Part shown: positions 7,318-14,603 of the stretch, piece by piece
Layout: each line of letters opens with the position of its first letter
How positions within the stretch are numbered: position 1 is the stretch's first letter
Assembly (NCBI GenBank): GCA_000482145.1
Contig: AUXH01000425.1
Coordinates: forward strand, 1-16,907
Source of the DNA: Strigomonas culicis
Lineage: Eukaryota > Euglenozoa > Kinetoplastea > Trypanosomatida > Trypanosomatidae
Reading direction: 5' to 3'
Length of the DNA: 16,907 bases
The notes under the pieces: model-generated
Database searches by the model: none
Seen by the model: the letters and a program-made list of their open reading frames with translations, nothing else
Told to the model about the DNA's origin: nothing
Position numbers and translations under genes: made by a program

Positions 7318-10300
7318 TCAACTCTTGAAACTGTGTTGCGTCTTTTGGTGCCACGGCGACGAGAATTGAATGCACTGCGGCGACAACCACTTGATGTCCC
7401 ACAAACGAAACAAGGTGCTCCTTTCATCTTCGGAGATAACTACTTTTGGCAGCGCAATCGACGCAACCATATTAAATCGTACCGCCGCACGACCGAAAAA
7501 ACTAACGATGGAGCTCGTTTGCTGTGGCGCACGCCAGATGCGGATTGTATCCGCGCTCTCGGACACCGTGGCGATGTCCAGTGACTGCGTGTTACTACTA
7601 AAGGATACACAGATAATAGGACCAGGATGGGCTTGGAAAGTGTCCACCACGCCAGACGTCTTGAGGTTATAAACTTTTACGTTTCCGTCCTTCTGGCCCA
7701 CTGCGAGATGCTGCAGTTGTTGCTGGAAGGAAACGTTGGGAAGGTAAGATACCGAAACCTTGACCAATTGCGTGACGGCGGCAAAACAAGTCTCCTTTGC
7801 CACCTTGTCTGTTGTGTGTGGGTCAAGGGCCTCCATGATAACGTCTACAATAGAGGGAAAACACCCGTATGCTTCTGCTCCAAAATGACGTACGAAGCGT
7901 GCCAGGAATATGATCAGGTTGGGGCGCATCGCGTGCTCATGGAGATAGTAGGGCTTAAAGTACTTGTCCAGAAACTTGCTAAAATTAGCGGCTGCAAAAT
8001 GCTCGAGAGCCGCGTTACACTGCGATTTCACGTCTTTTTCCCTTTCGTCAAGTGTGTTCTTTAGCAACATGCTAATCAGCGTTTCCCACTTGTCACACTG
8101 ATTATGTAGCTTCTCGCATTCCACCAAACCCACCAGTAGCGCTCGGTTCCACTTACATAAGGACTTGGTTTTCAGTTCATCGATAATCACATCGACCGAG
8201 CGATTAAACGCTTCTTCCAGCATACTGATTTCGGACTGCGGACGCTCCCAAATGCTGACCGGTGCGGCCCCCGCTATGATCAATGACAACGCAACGGCAC
8301 TTTGCGTCATGAGCTTCTGCCCAGCGCAAGTGGTGAGAGACCGCACGATACTACTCGCCTCCTGACCAGCAGCGGCAGCAACACGGTCGCCGCTGCCGTC
8401 GACCGCCAGCAGCGTATGCATCATCTGGGACGCATTGGACTTGGCGATGAGCCGCACGAGGCCCGAGCGTGCCAGCGCCGTTATCGATGTGGCGTCCACA
8501 AAAAAGATGAAGAAGTAAGAACAGATGGTCTTCTCCAAGTGGTCCATCTCTGCCAGATTCTCAATGAGCTTGCTCCACAGTTTCAAGGCAGCATTTGCGG
8601 AAATACCATCAGCCGTACATTCGACAAACGCGGAAACCAGCGCCATGGCGGTCAAGAGCATCAGATGGTTCGGCTTGCTGGTGACGCCAAGCGATAAGCT
8701 TGTCAACGCTGTCCGGAGGCACGTCCCTTGCAGCGACGAATGTAAATCTGTAATACTGTCTAGCTGACAGAGTAGAAACAGAGAGTCTTTAAAGTCGTCA
8801 GAGGCAAAATTCTTTGTCATGAGCTCGTGAATGAGCTTGTCAACATCCACCTTAATGGAATAGTAGGCATCGCCGGCAAAGCTTGTCTTGATGATTGTTA
8901 AGGATGAGCGACGCGTCGACAGAATGTTCTCTGCCTCAAAGTTCGGTATCTGGCCGCTCGGGCAAAATATAGTACGTTCCAGTCGACACGTCGATAGGTG
9001 CCAAATATTGCAAATCTGGTTGGAAAAGACGTACAGGTACTCCCCACGGTTGTCCAAAAAGACGGCGGTAAGCGGCCCGGATGGCGAAGCCACAATGCGA
9101 GAGACCTTAATGTCCTCGTTGCGATGAAAGCAAAGCGTGCCAACCTCACTGCACACACTGACAAAGAAAACATCGTACATTTTGTCAATATGGGAGACGG
9201 AAAGCAGCTTATCCACAGCACCGCAGTGTACCATTCGAAGCAACACACACAGCCGCTGATCAGTGAAAACCTTAATCTTGCCGTCAAAGTATCCAAGGAT
9301 GCACTCTACCTTGCCGTCCTTGTCCACAGCAAGACAGCTCGTGATCTCGTAAGGGCTTTCTTCAGTTGCGAGGAGCTCCTTCTCTGTCTTCTCTTGATTG
9401 TCATAAGGTAGGATGAAGCATTCACCCGAGTTGCAAACACAGAGAAAGTGATTTCTTCCGCGCACATTAACGGATTCCAAGTGTAGTATGGTCGACCTTC
9501 GCTCCACATCCCCCACAAACTCTGGCATGAATGGGTCTCCAGGTATACGCGTGGCTTGGACGGAGTTCTCCATGCCGTTCAGCAGGGCATCACAGTTCTT
9601 CACCACAAGAATTATTTCGGCGCCATGGATAAAGGTACCCAGGTAGAACTGAAGGTGCACCTGCTTGTCCATCGTGATTTCCACGATGGACCGGCTAAGA
9701 GTGTCGAGACGAACACTATAGGCAAAACAGGTGCAATCTGCGCGAAACACGTAAAACGTACACGTGTTTTCCTCCGTACAATCTGTTTTCTGCCAACAGC
9801 CCGAGGAGAAGGGTAGCGCCAGATCGTTTCGTAGCACACTGCTGATAAGCACATTTTTATTTGATGCAGTAGCAGCAACAGTTGTAGCACCAGCTGCAGA
9901 GGAATACGTGGTGCTGCAAAAAACAAAGCAGTCACCGTATAGCGTTACTAAAATATATCTGTCCCCTGCGTTACACGCATACGTTTCCGGTGCATCTTGG
10001 AACATACTGGCTTCATCGAGCGGTAAATCGGAAAGCGTGACCTTGCTCAGCAATACAATTCCGCCATCAGCTGTGGAAAGACTTTGCAAACGGAGTGATC
10101 TGCTGTCCAGCATCGTATCTACAATCAAAATACTGTCCTCTTTTCCCGTATCTAACAGACAGGTGGATGCAACTTGTCCTCTGTCAGGGATGTCTACAAA
10201 GTCGTTTTTTCGCACAGCGTCGGGTTGAAGCTCTGCTACACTGACAGCCGACTCGGTAAAACAGACGAACACTTTTTTGACTCCACCCTTACTGCAGCAA

Positions 10301-10806
10301 CTTGCCCAAAGCACCGGGTGAGGGGGAGAAATAGTGTGAAAGAGCACAGCAGCTCTAAAGCTTCTATCCTCTGCGAATTGCAGCACCGCAAAATGACCCA
10401 CAGCCGTTCCCACAACAATATGTTTGTCATCTAAAAAGCAGACATCTTGAATGTAGCACTCAGAAGAAATAAAGATCTCTTTATTCATCGATGGCTGAGC
10501 CACGGCGTAGCTATCACTGTGCGCAAAGTCAAACAGAGAGCGAGCGAGTATGGTGCTGAACGTTACTGTACCGTCACGTAATCGGAAGAAGCAAATCGCA
10601 CGCAGATGAATCTTCTCTTCCAACAATTCGCATAGCACAATCTGCGTGTGATCAAATATGCAGAAATGCCCATCGGCCCCAGAGCAAACCTTCGTGTACC
10701 TGGTGTCTACGGAGGATGCCCCAGTATTATTCGCCCTGTTGCTTTTTATCACACAGTCAATCTTTTGCTCCCTTTTCAAATCCAACAGTGGAGCTGCAAC
10801 TTCCAT
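7318..10806 (-). CDS. WDR7: WDR7 / rabconnectin-3-beta-like WD-repeat protein
   Basis: In animals WDR7 pairs with DMXL proteins in the rabconnectin-3 complex, which promotes V-ATPase assembly and organelle acidification. The 1162-residue product has an N-terminal beta-propeller half with degenerate WD repeats (for example KVCSGADGHFCIFD, IVVGTAVGHFAVLQF, VECILGYFDGKIKVF), a helical middle (about 690-1030) and a second small WD block at 1034-1162. That last block follows the WDR7 ending closely: a helix ending LDP then ETCF, LAVGQKDGNVKVYNL, the blade HPGPIICVSFSS, the IRIW strand and a closing strand pair around LWDIKWLS. Length is somewhat shorter than the animal protein (about 1490). The start at 10806 is the first ATG of the frame. 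The Pkr1-like gene follows on the same strand. The main alternative is some other large WD/HEAT scaffold, but the C-terminal layout argues for WDR7. Confidence 0.78.
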   Translation of the reverse strand: MEVAAPLLDLKREQKIDCVIKSNRANNTGASSVDTRYTKVCSGADGHFCIFDHTQIVLCELLEEKIHLRAICFFRLRDGTVTFSTILARSLFDFAHSDSYAVAQPSMNKEIFISSECYIQDVCFLDDKHIVVGTAVGHFAVLQFAEDRSFRAAVLFHTISPPHPVLWASCCSKGGVKKVFVCFTESAVSVAELQPDAVRKNDFVDIPDRGQVASTCLLDTGKEDSILIVDTMLDSRSLRLQSLSTADGGIVLLSKVTLSDLPLDEASMFQDAPETYACNAGDRYILVTLYGDCFVFCSTTYSSAAGATTVAATASNKNVLISSVLRNDLALPFSSGCWQKTDCTEENTCTFYVFRADCTCFAYSVRLDTLSRSIVEITMDKQVHLQFYLGTFIHGAEIILVVKNCDALLNGMENSVQATRIPGDPFMPEFVGDVERRSTILHLESVNVRGRNHFLCVCNSGECFILPYDNQEKTEKELLATEESPYEITSCLAVDKDGKVECILGYFDGKIKVFTDQRLCVLLRMVHCGAVDKLLSVSHIDKMYDVFFVSVCSEVGTLCFHRNEDIKVSRIVASPSGPLTAVFLDNRGEYLYVFSNQICNIWHLSTCRLERTIFCPSGQIPNFEAENILSTRRSSLTIIKTSFAGDAYYSIKVDVDKLIHELMTKNFASDDFKDSLFLLCQLDSITDLHSSLQGTCLRTALTSLSLGVTSKPNHLMLLTAMALVSAFVECTADGISANAALKLWSKLIENLAEMDHLEKTICSYFFIFFVDATSITALARSGLVRLIAKSNASQMMHTLLAVDGSGDRVAAAAGQEASSIVRSLTTCAGQKLMTQSAVALSLIIAGAAPVSIWERPQSEISMLEEAFNRSVDVIIDELKTKSLCKWNRALLVGLVECEKLHNQCDKWETLISMLLKNTLDEREKDVKSQCNAALEHFAAANFSKFLDKYFKPYYLHEHAMRPNLIIFLARFVRHFGAEAYGCFPSIVDVIMEALDPHTTDKVAKETCFAAVTQLVKVSVSYLPNVSFQQQLQHLAVGQKDGNVKVYNLKTSGVVDTFQAHPGPIICVSFSSNTQSLDIATVSESADTIRIWRAPQQTSSIVSFFGRAAVRFNMVASIALPKVVISEDERSTLFRLWDIKWLSPQCIQFSSPWHQKTQHSFKS

Positions 10807-11116
10807 CGCTTAAAGAGCTAGTTGAAAAATAATGATGTTTCTTTTGAATGATTAATTGAGAACATGTTGGAGACAGACGTGATAGTGTTCGTTACAATTA
10901 TATCATCAATTTACAGGCACAAGTAAAAAAAAAAAAACACACGCTTATTCTATTGTTATTATCATTCTTGGATTTCAAAAGCATATGTGAAAAAAAAAAA
11001 AGAGCAAAACCATCTGAACAATAATCAAAAAAAAAAGGAAAGACCACCATAAGCAAACTCATACAGATTCAAACATAAAAAAACACTTTTGAGAATAACT
11101 ACCAGTGACTTGCATG
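10807..11116 (-). promoter_or_regulatory. Intergenic spacer with homopolymer runs
   Basis: No gene seen. The stretch is A/T-rich with three long A runs on the + strand (about 10925-10937, 10990-11001 and 11027-11036), which are poly-T on the transcribed-sense minus strand. The one at 10925-10937 is the best pyrimidine tract upstream of the WDR7-like start at 10806. The others would lie in the 3' UTR of the gene ending at 11117. Confidence 0.45.
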
Positions 11117-11791
11117 TTAATACTGCTCCAGCAAGAGTTTAAGTTCAATTATTCTACTAATCAGCGCTAGCTTCTCATTGAAGCGATTGTCTAACTGGGT
11201 TACGGCTGTGTCAAACGAAGAAGGTTTTTCATCTGCCTGTTTGGATTTTTTCTTCTCAAAAAGGACGGATGGATTCCGTCGAAACATATCGGCAAGTTTT
11301 GTAAAGCCCTGTAGGGAGTCCACAAAGTTGTCTATTTTCAGGGGAACTGGACGGGGCCCTGAGTACTCCGTCGCACCCGCCTGGAACACTGTAAAGTCTA
11401 ACTTGGCGGTCGATGTGGATTTCGGTGTTGTGGTTTCCACCGTTAGCAAAAAGAGTATCTTTGACTGAGGATCCTCCGAATTCTTCTTGATGAGCAACGT
11501 GTCCTGATACGACAGCTTGTGGACGGGAGATTTGCTTATACTCATGTAACCAATATGAGTGACATTGGCAATGGAGGGAGGCTCATGCGTTTGTGGAGAG
11601 GCACATATTATAATCACTTCTTTAATATCAGTTCCTTCCGAAATGTCTGTTACAACGGATCGCATATCAAAATGCCCGTAGAGGTCAAACAAGTATTTCC
11701 GGGAGGGCTCCGCAGCATAGGCAGCACTGACGAAATAAGACATGCAGGTGCCACTAATGTGAGCTTCCAGAAGGCAGCCATTACTCGACAT
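11117..11791 (-). CDS. Abraxas/FAM175-like pseudo-MPN protein (possible BRCC36 partner)
   Basis: In animals Abraxas proteins are catalytically dead MPN-domain scaffolds that pair with the K63-specific deubiquitinase BRCC36 in BRCA1-A or BRISC. The 224-residue product follows that order by eye: an N-terminal strand (CLLEAHISGTCMSYF), KYLFDLYGHF matching the KYIPC-x-Q-x-x-x-F stretch, IGYMSISKSP where active MPN enzymes have the His-x-His motif (absent here), KILFLLTVETTTPKSTSTAK at 111-130 matching the LVFLLLTPS-x-x-TES-x-STH region, then FTVFQAG and PVPLKIDNF. A C-terminal coiled coil (about 193-224, FDTAVTQLDNRFNEKLAL onward) fits the dimerising helix of the family. The protein is short, ending right after the coiled coil, so any recruitment tail is missing. 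No partner gene lies in this window. The match is by eye only. Confidence 0.45.
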   Translation of the reverse strand: MSSNGCLLEAHISGTCMSYFVSAAYAAEPSRKYLFDLYGHFDMRSVVTDISEGTDIKEVIIICASPQTHEPPSIANVTHIGYMSISKSPVHKLSYQDTLLIKKNSEDPQSKILFLLTVETTTPKSTSTAKLDFTVFQAGATEYSGPRPVPLKIDNFVDSLQGFTKLADMFRRNPSVLFEKKKSKQADEKPSSFDTAVTQLDNRFNEKLALISRIIELKLLLEQY

Positions 11792-11966
11792 AACGAGATG
11801 CTTTTTTCTCTTAAAAAATATCGACTCTCTTCCTTCTGAGAATAATAATAATCATGATCACACCACAAAGAAAAGGCGAGGCGAAATGAAAAACATAATT
11901 TGACACCCACACACAAGAAAAGAGAATTAGTCAGCATCACGATGATGATGGCGTGATTTTTTTTTA

Positions 11967-11967
11967 N
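11967..11967. other. Undetermined base in a T run
   Basis: A single N follows a run of about nine T in the spacer between the Abraxas-like gene and the gene at 12065. It marks unresolved sequence next to a homopolymer, and warns that homopolymer lengths in this contig may be wrong. Confidence 0.95.
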
Positions 11968-11996
11968 GCCGACGTCAGCAGCAGGACAAAATACGG

Positions 11997-12002
<6 letters not shown>

Positions 12003-12042
<40 letters not shown>
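12003..12042. repeat. (AT)20 microsatellite
   Basis: Twenty uninterrupted AT units lie about 20 bases beyond the stop codon of the gene ending at 12065 (minus strand), inside its 3' UTR or the spacer. It resembles the AT run beyond the alpha-SNAP stop at 25-49. The run is self-complementary and can form cruciforms. Confidence 0.93.
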
Positions 12043-12044
<2 letters not shown>

Positions 12045-12064
12045 CACATACAAATACATCCTTT

Positions 12065-12769
12065 TCATGATGCAGATACGATACACTGCAGGGAATCTGT
12101 AAGAAAGCGATGCAAGTAGTCAGATACATCTGGAGCACAAGGTTGAAAAACAGCGATAATCAGACACTTCCCTGGATGGTCCACAAACACGGTACCTTCT
12201 TTGCGCTGCAAATAGCGCATGTTATGCATGCCCATTAGGTGAGCCAAGTCAGCGAAACCCTTCAGATCTACATCCAAGGAGTTCGTGCACAATTCTTCTA
12301 ATTTACTGTTCTTTTTATTGTAAGACAAAAGTGCGAGTTGGACAAGTAAGGGGTTATTAATTCTACGAATACTCTCGTCAATCGAATACCGCAGAGCTGA
12401 GTTAAATAGCCTTTTGCCTTTGATTTTGCCGGTCGTTTGAGCATATTGTGTAAGTAGCTGTGGCGCTACTATAGTGAAAATACTTCGCTTCAAGCTTGCG
12501 AAGATAACTGCTACCTTATCTACAGAAGCAGAAAAATACACACTAACATCGTCTCCTCCTTTTTGACTATAATCAAAATAGGCATCTGCTACAACGTTGT
12601 CGTCTTCATCCGGAGCGTCCAAAATGTCGCTCCACTGCAAGTATGTTGCGTTTGCAAACACCGCCAAGCCTTCCTTGAAATTCCACAGCGCTGGTGCTGT
12701 CTCGCCCTGTTCTAGTTCTGACACCAAGTGTGAGCCATTTAATAAGCTAAAAATAATAAAAGAAACCAT
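12065..12769 (-). CDS. Unidentified protein, longin-like N-terminus possible
   Basis: Not recognised. The 234-residue product starts MVSFIIFSLLNGSHLVSELE, a strand-loop opening like longin or roadblock-type trafficking domains, where a hydrophobic strand meets an NG turn. It then has an acidic loop (DAPDEDDN), DVSVYFSASVDKVAVIFASL, a helical stretch with LLTQYAQ and basic GKIKGKRLF, and a final helical half with DLAHLMGMHNMRYLQ and a late strand CLIIAVFQPCAP. No signal peptide, membrane span or catalytic motif is visible. It is the first minus-strand gene next to the strand-switch region. The start is well supported: a strong minus-strand pyrimidine tract (complement of about 12800-12832) leads to an AG at about 12780-12779, only 10 bases from the ATG. 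Confidence 0.78.
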   Translation of the reverse strand: MVSFIIFSLLNGSHLVSELEQGETAPALWNFKEGLAVFANATYLQWSDILDAPDEDDNVVADAYFDYSQKGGDDVSVYFSASVDKVAVIFASLKRSIFTIVAPQLLTQYAQTTGKIKGKRLFNSALRYSIDESIRRINNPLLVQLALLSYNKKNSKLEELCTNSLDVDLKGFADLAHLMGMHNMRYLQRKEGTVFVDHPGKCLIIAVFQPCAPDVSDYLHRFLTDSLQCIVSAS

Positions 12770-12869
12770 TGGATTTCGCTTTCGCGAGTAAAAGATGAGA
12801 AAGTGAGGAGGAGGAAGAGAAAAAAAAGAGATCGGACGTGAGATAAACCAAGGATAGTATACAAACCGA

Positions 12870-13745
12870 AAGCTCGCCGTCGGGGTTGTCTCGAATCCCG
12901 ATTTCTTCCGTTATTCCAGTGCCCTGGCTGCTGTGGCGTGGGCGTTGGGGCGGGCGCCCCGGCGTGCGTGAAAGCCGCCCGCGGCGCCGGGCCCCGCTGT
13001 CACGATTTGCGCAGCGTTTTCCAGAACCTTGCAGCCAAAGTGTAAGGCGGCGCTCGCGTTGGGGGCATCGATGCTTTGCTTTCGGCGAACCCTTGCTATT
13101 CCATGTCCGCCGTGGGCCTTTTTCGCTGCCGCGATCAAAAAAGCGCCCTCGCCCGTCGCTCGAATTCGCCGTGGCTCGCCCGGCGGGGCCTGCCGCGGCC
13201 GCGCGCCCTCCCGGGCAAGGGGGGGGGTTCGCTCTTTTTTGCTGTTTTTTTGGGCCTTGGCGTGGGCTGGAGGTGCGTCTTCTTTTTGGGGTCTCCATGG
13301 GTGGTTAGCAAACTGGCGCCGTGGGGAGGGGGGGCCGGGGCGGGCGCCGCGCGGGGCCCACCCCCGTTCCCATCGGTTCTTGTTTGTTTAGGAGGGCTTT
13401 TGGGCGCGGCTGAATGCGATGGCGCCCATTGGCTGTGTGGATGGTGTCGTCGATGGGGGCGTCGGTGTCTCCGCTTGTGGTGGTCGCGAGGCCGGGTTTT
13501 GTGGCGTGGGGGGCCCGGTGGGTGGCTTTGGCGGCAGGCGGTGTGGCGTGGGGGCCGCTTGTGCGCGAGGCGCCCTTCGTCGGGGTGTGGCGGGCGCTGG
13601 TGCCGCGGTGGGGCCCCGTGGGCGCGGTCGCGTGGGCGTCCCCCGTTCGCCCGGGGGGGCGGGGTGTCGGCTTAGAGGCCCGGCGCCAGCCCGAGGGAGA
13701 CCGTTCCGTCATCACTCGTTTGTTGGGCCACTCGGGCGAGAGAAA
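12870..13745. other. G+C-rich, partly G/T-rich island inside the strand-switch region
   Basis: The base composition changes abruptly. Counting by hand, 13501-13560 has 47 of 60 G+C, with 35 G, 12 T and one A on the + strand, while 13861-13920 has 20 of 60. From about 13210 on, the + strand is mostly G and T. All frames are open for long stretches because stop codons are A/T-rich, and the translations are Arg/Pro/Gly-rich or Trp/Gly-rich with no motif, so I do not call a gene. G/T-rich DNA is a known feature of Pol II start regions in African trypanosomes; relating this island to that is inference. Confidence 0.7.
13323..13344 (+). other. Canonical G-quadruplex motif
   Basis: Four G runs of lengths 4, 7, 4 and 3 are separated by loops of A, CC and C. 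This fits the strict G3+ with loops of 1-7 pattern and should be very stable. Further G runs at about 13218-13226, 13508-13513 and 13655-13665 make the surrounding 450 bases G-quadruplex-prone on the same strand. Confidence 0.75.
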
Positions 13746-14603
13746 CGCGTGTACAACTAGCTGCGCTAACACTTCTCATTTTGTGATTCTTCTCGAAGCT
13801 GTGGTGGTGCTGCTCTTGGGTGTGCGTGTTCGTTTTTTCTCAGTTCGTCGTTTCCTCCGTTGCATCTTGCTTTCTTGTTGTCGCATAATATATAAATCTT
13901 TAGCACATCCGGCATTTTTTTCTTTCCTTTTCACAATTTTGCGTTCATGCAACCCAGGATCTCTGGTAGTTGTTGTGACATGATGTACATTGTTCTGCCT
14001 GCATGTGTACCAACCCTTTGTATATACCTGTTATCATCATTCTTTCTCTTCTTTTTTTGCTTTCCATTTTCTTTTTTTTTTAGAATCTCACTGTTCTTGA
14101 TTCCATTTCGTTCCCAGAACAAAGACAGAATCAAACAAGACATACAAATACAAGCTGAATAAAAGTAAAATAATGTTTTCTTTCTTTCCTTAAACAATGT
14201 GAAGGAAGCGAGTAATGAATGATGAATGTATATTAATCTCTGTGTTTATACGTATATGTGTGAGATATCTTTCTTTGTACACCGCGCACGACTCAACTGA
14301 AATGTGTCTTTACCTTTTCTGTACTTTCTACTGCTTCACTATCACGTTCATTCTTTTTTTATTTAAAGACACGTATACTATTTATTTGCACTACGTGTAG
14401 TTGAATCATGTAAGTGTATAATGGTGCAGATAATAATAAATGGAAGACTCTCACATATGCGACTTGCTATGATATCCTGCCTTTTTCCTCCCCCCTTTCT
14501 GTTCAGTCCTTTTTTCCCTTTTATATATTTGCTTTCGTATTTTTCATTGTTTCTTTCCTTCTCCGTCGTTTGTAAGTGCCTCAGAGTATCCACAGCCTCT
14601 AGC

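Larger units (their letters stand above)
12770..14603. promoter_or_regulatory. Divergent strand-switch region, probable bidirectional Pol II start
   Basis: All genes to the left are on the minus strand and those to the right on the plus strand, so transcription must diverge from here. In trypanosomatids such regions are where RNA polymerase II starts, marked by histone variants and acetylation rather than TATA boxes. The left edge (12770-12860) holds the acceptor tract of the minus-strand gene. The middle is a G+C-rich island (entered separately). From about 13745 the sequence drops to A/T-rich with T/C tracts on the + strand at about 14040-14081 (AG at 14082-14083) and 14479-14573 (AG at 14575-14576); the latter serves the gene at 14604. 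No tRNA, 5S RNA or snRNA gene was recognised. Confidence 0.7.

Noticed and set aside
11650..12138. Minus-strand ORF spanning the AT repeat and the N
   Set aside because: Consists of translated microsatellite and spacer, overlaps the Abraxas-like gene in another frame.
12870..12900. T-arm-like segment (GGGGTTGTCTCGAATCCC), possible tRNA
   Set aside because: Spacing does not fit a TPsiC arm and no acceptor, D or anticodon arms could be built around it.
12911..13138. Minus-strand stretch with a fairly protein-like translation (Ala/Gly/His-rich)
   Set aside because: It opens at TTG, has no splice signal, and is short; a decayed gene is possible but cannot be supported.
12747..13298. 183-codon minus-strand ORF overlapping the start of the 12065-12769 gene
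   Set aside because: It reads through the pyrimidine tract and acceptor of the real gene in another frame (Ser/Phe run), and is otherwise Arg/Pro/Gly-rich junk.
13689..13737. Seven-base inverted repeat (GCCCGAG / CTCGGGC) with an RTGATGA-like box on the minus strand, possible snoRNA
   Set aside because: No D box at a suitable distance; a 7-bp stem with a 35-base loop is expected by chance in G+C-rich DNA.
13305..13772. 155-codon minus-strand ORF in the G+C-rich island
   Set aside because: Thr/Pro/Arg/His-rich with no motif, in DNA where all frames are open because of composition; no pyrimidine tract precedes it.
13414..13983. 189-codon + strand ORF in the island
   Set aside because: Trp/Gly/Val/Arg-rich from G/T-rich DNA, then runs into T-rich DNA with Phe/Leu runs; no splice signal, no motif.
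14421..14603. N-terminal extension of the Cys-rich protein
   Set aside because: The translation is the pyrimidine tract read as Pro/Phe/Leu/Ser, and the acceptor AGs lie downstream of 14421, so it would not be in the mRNA.
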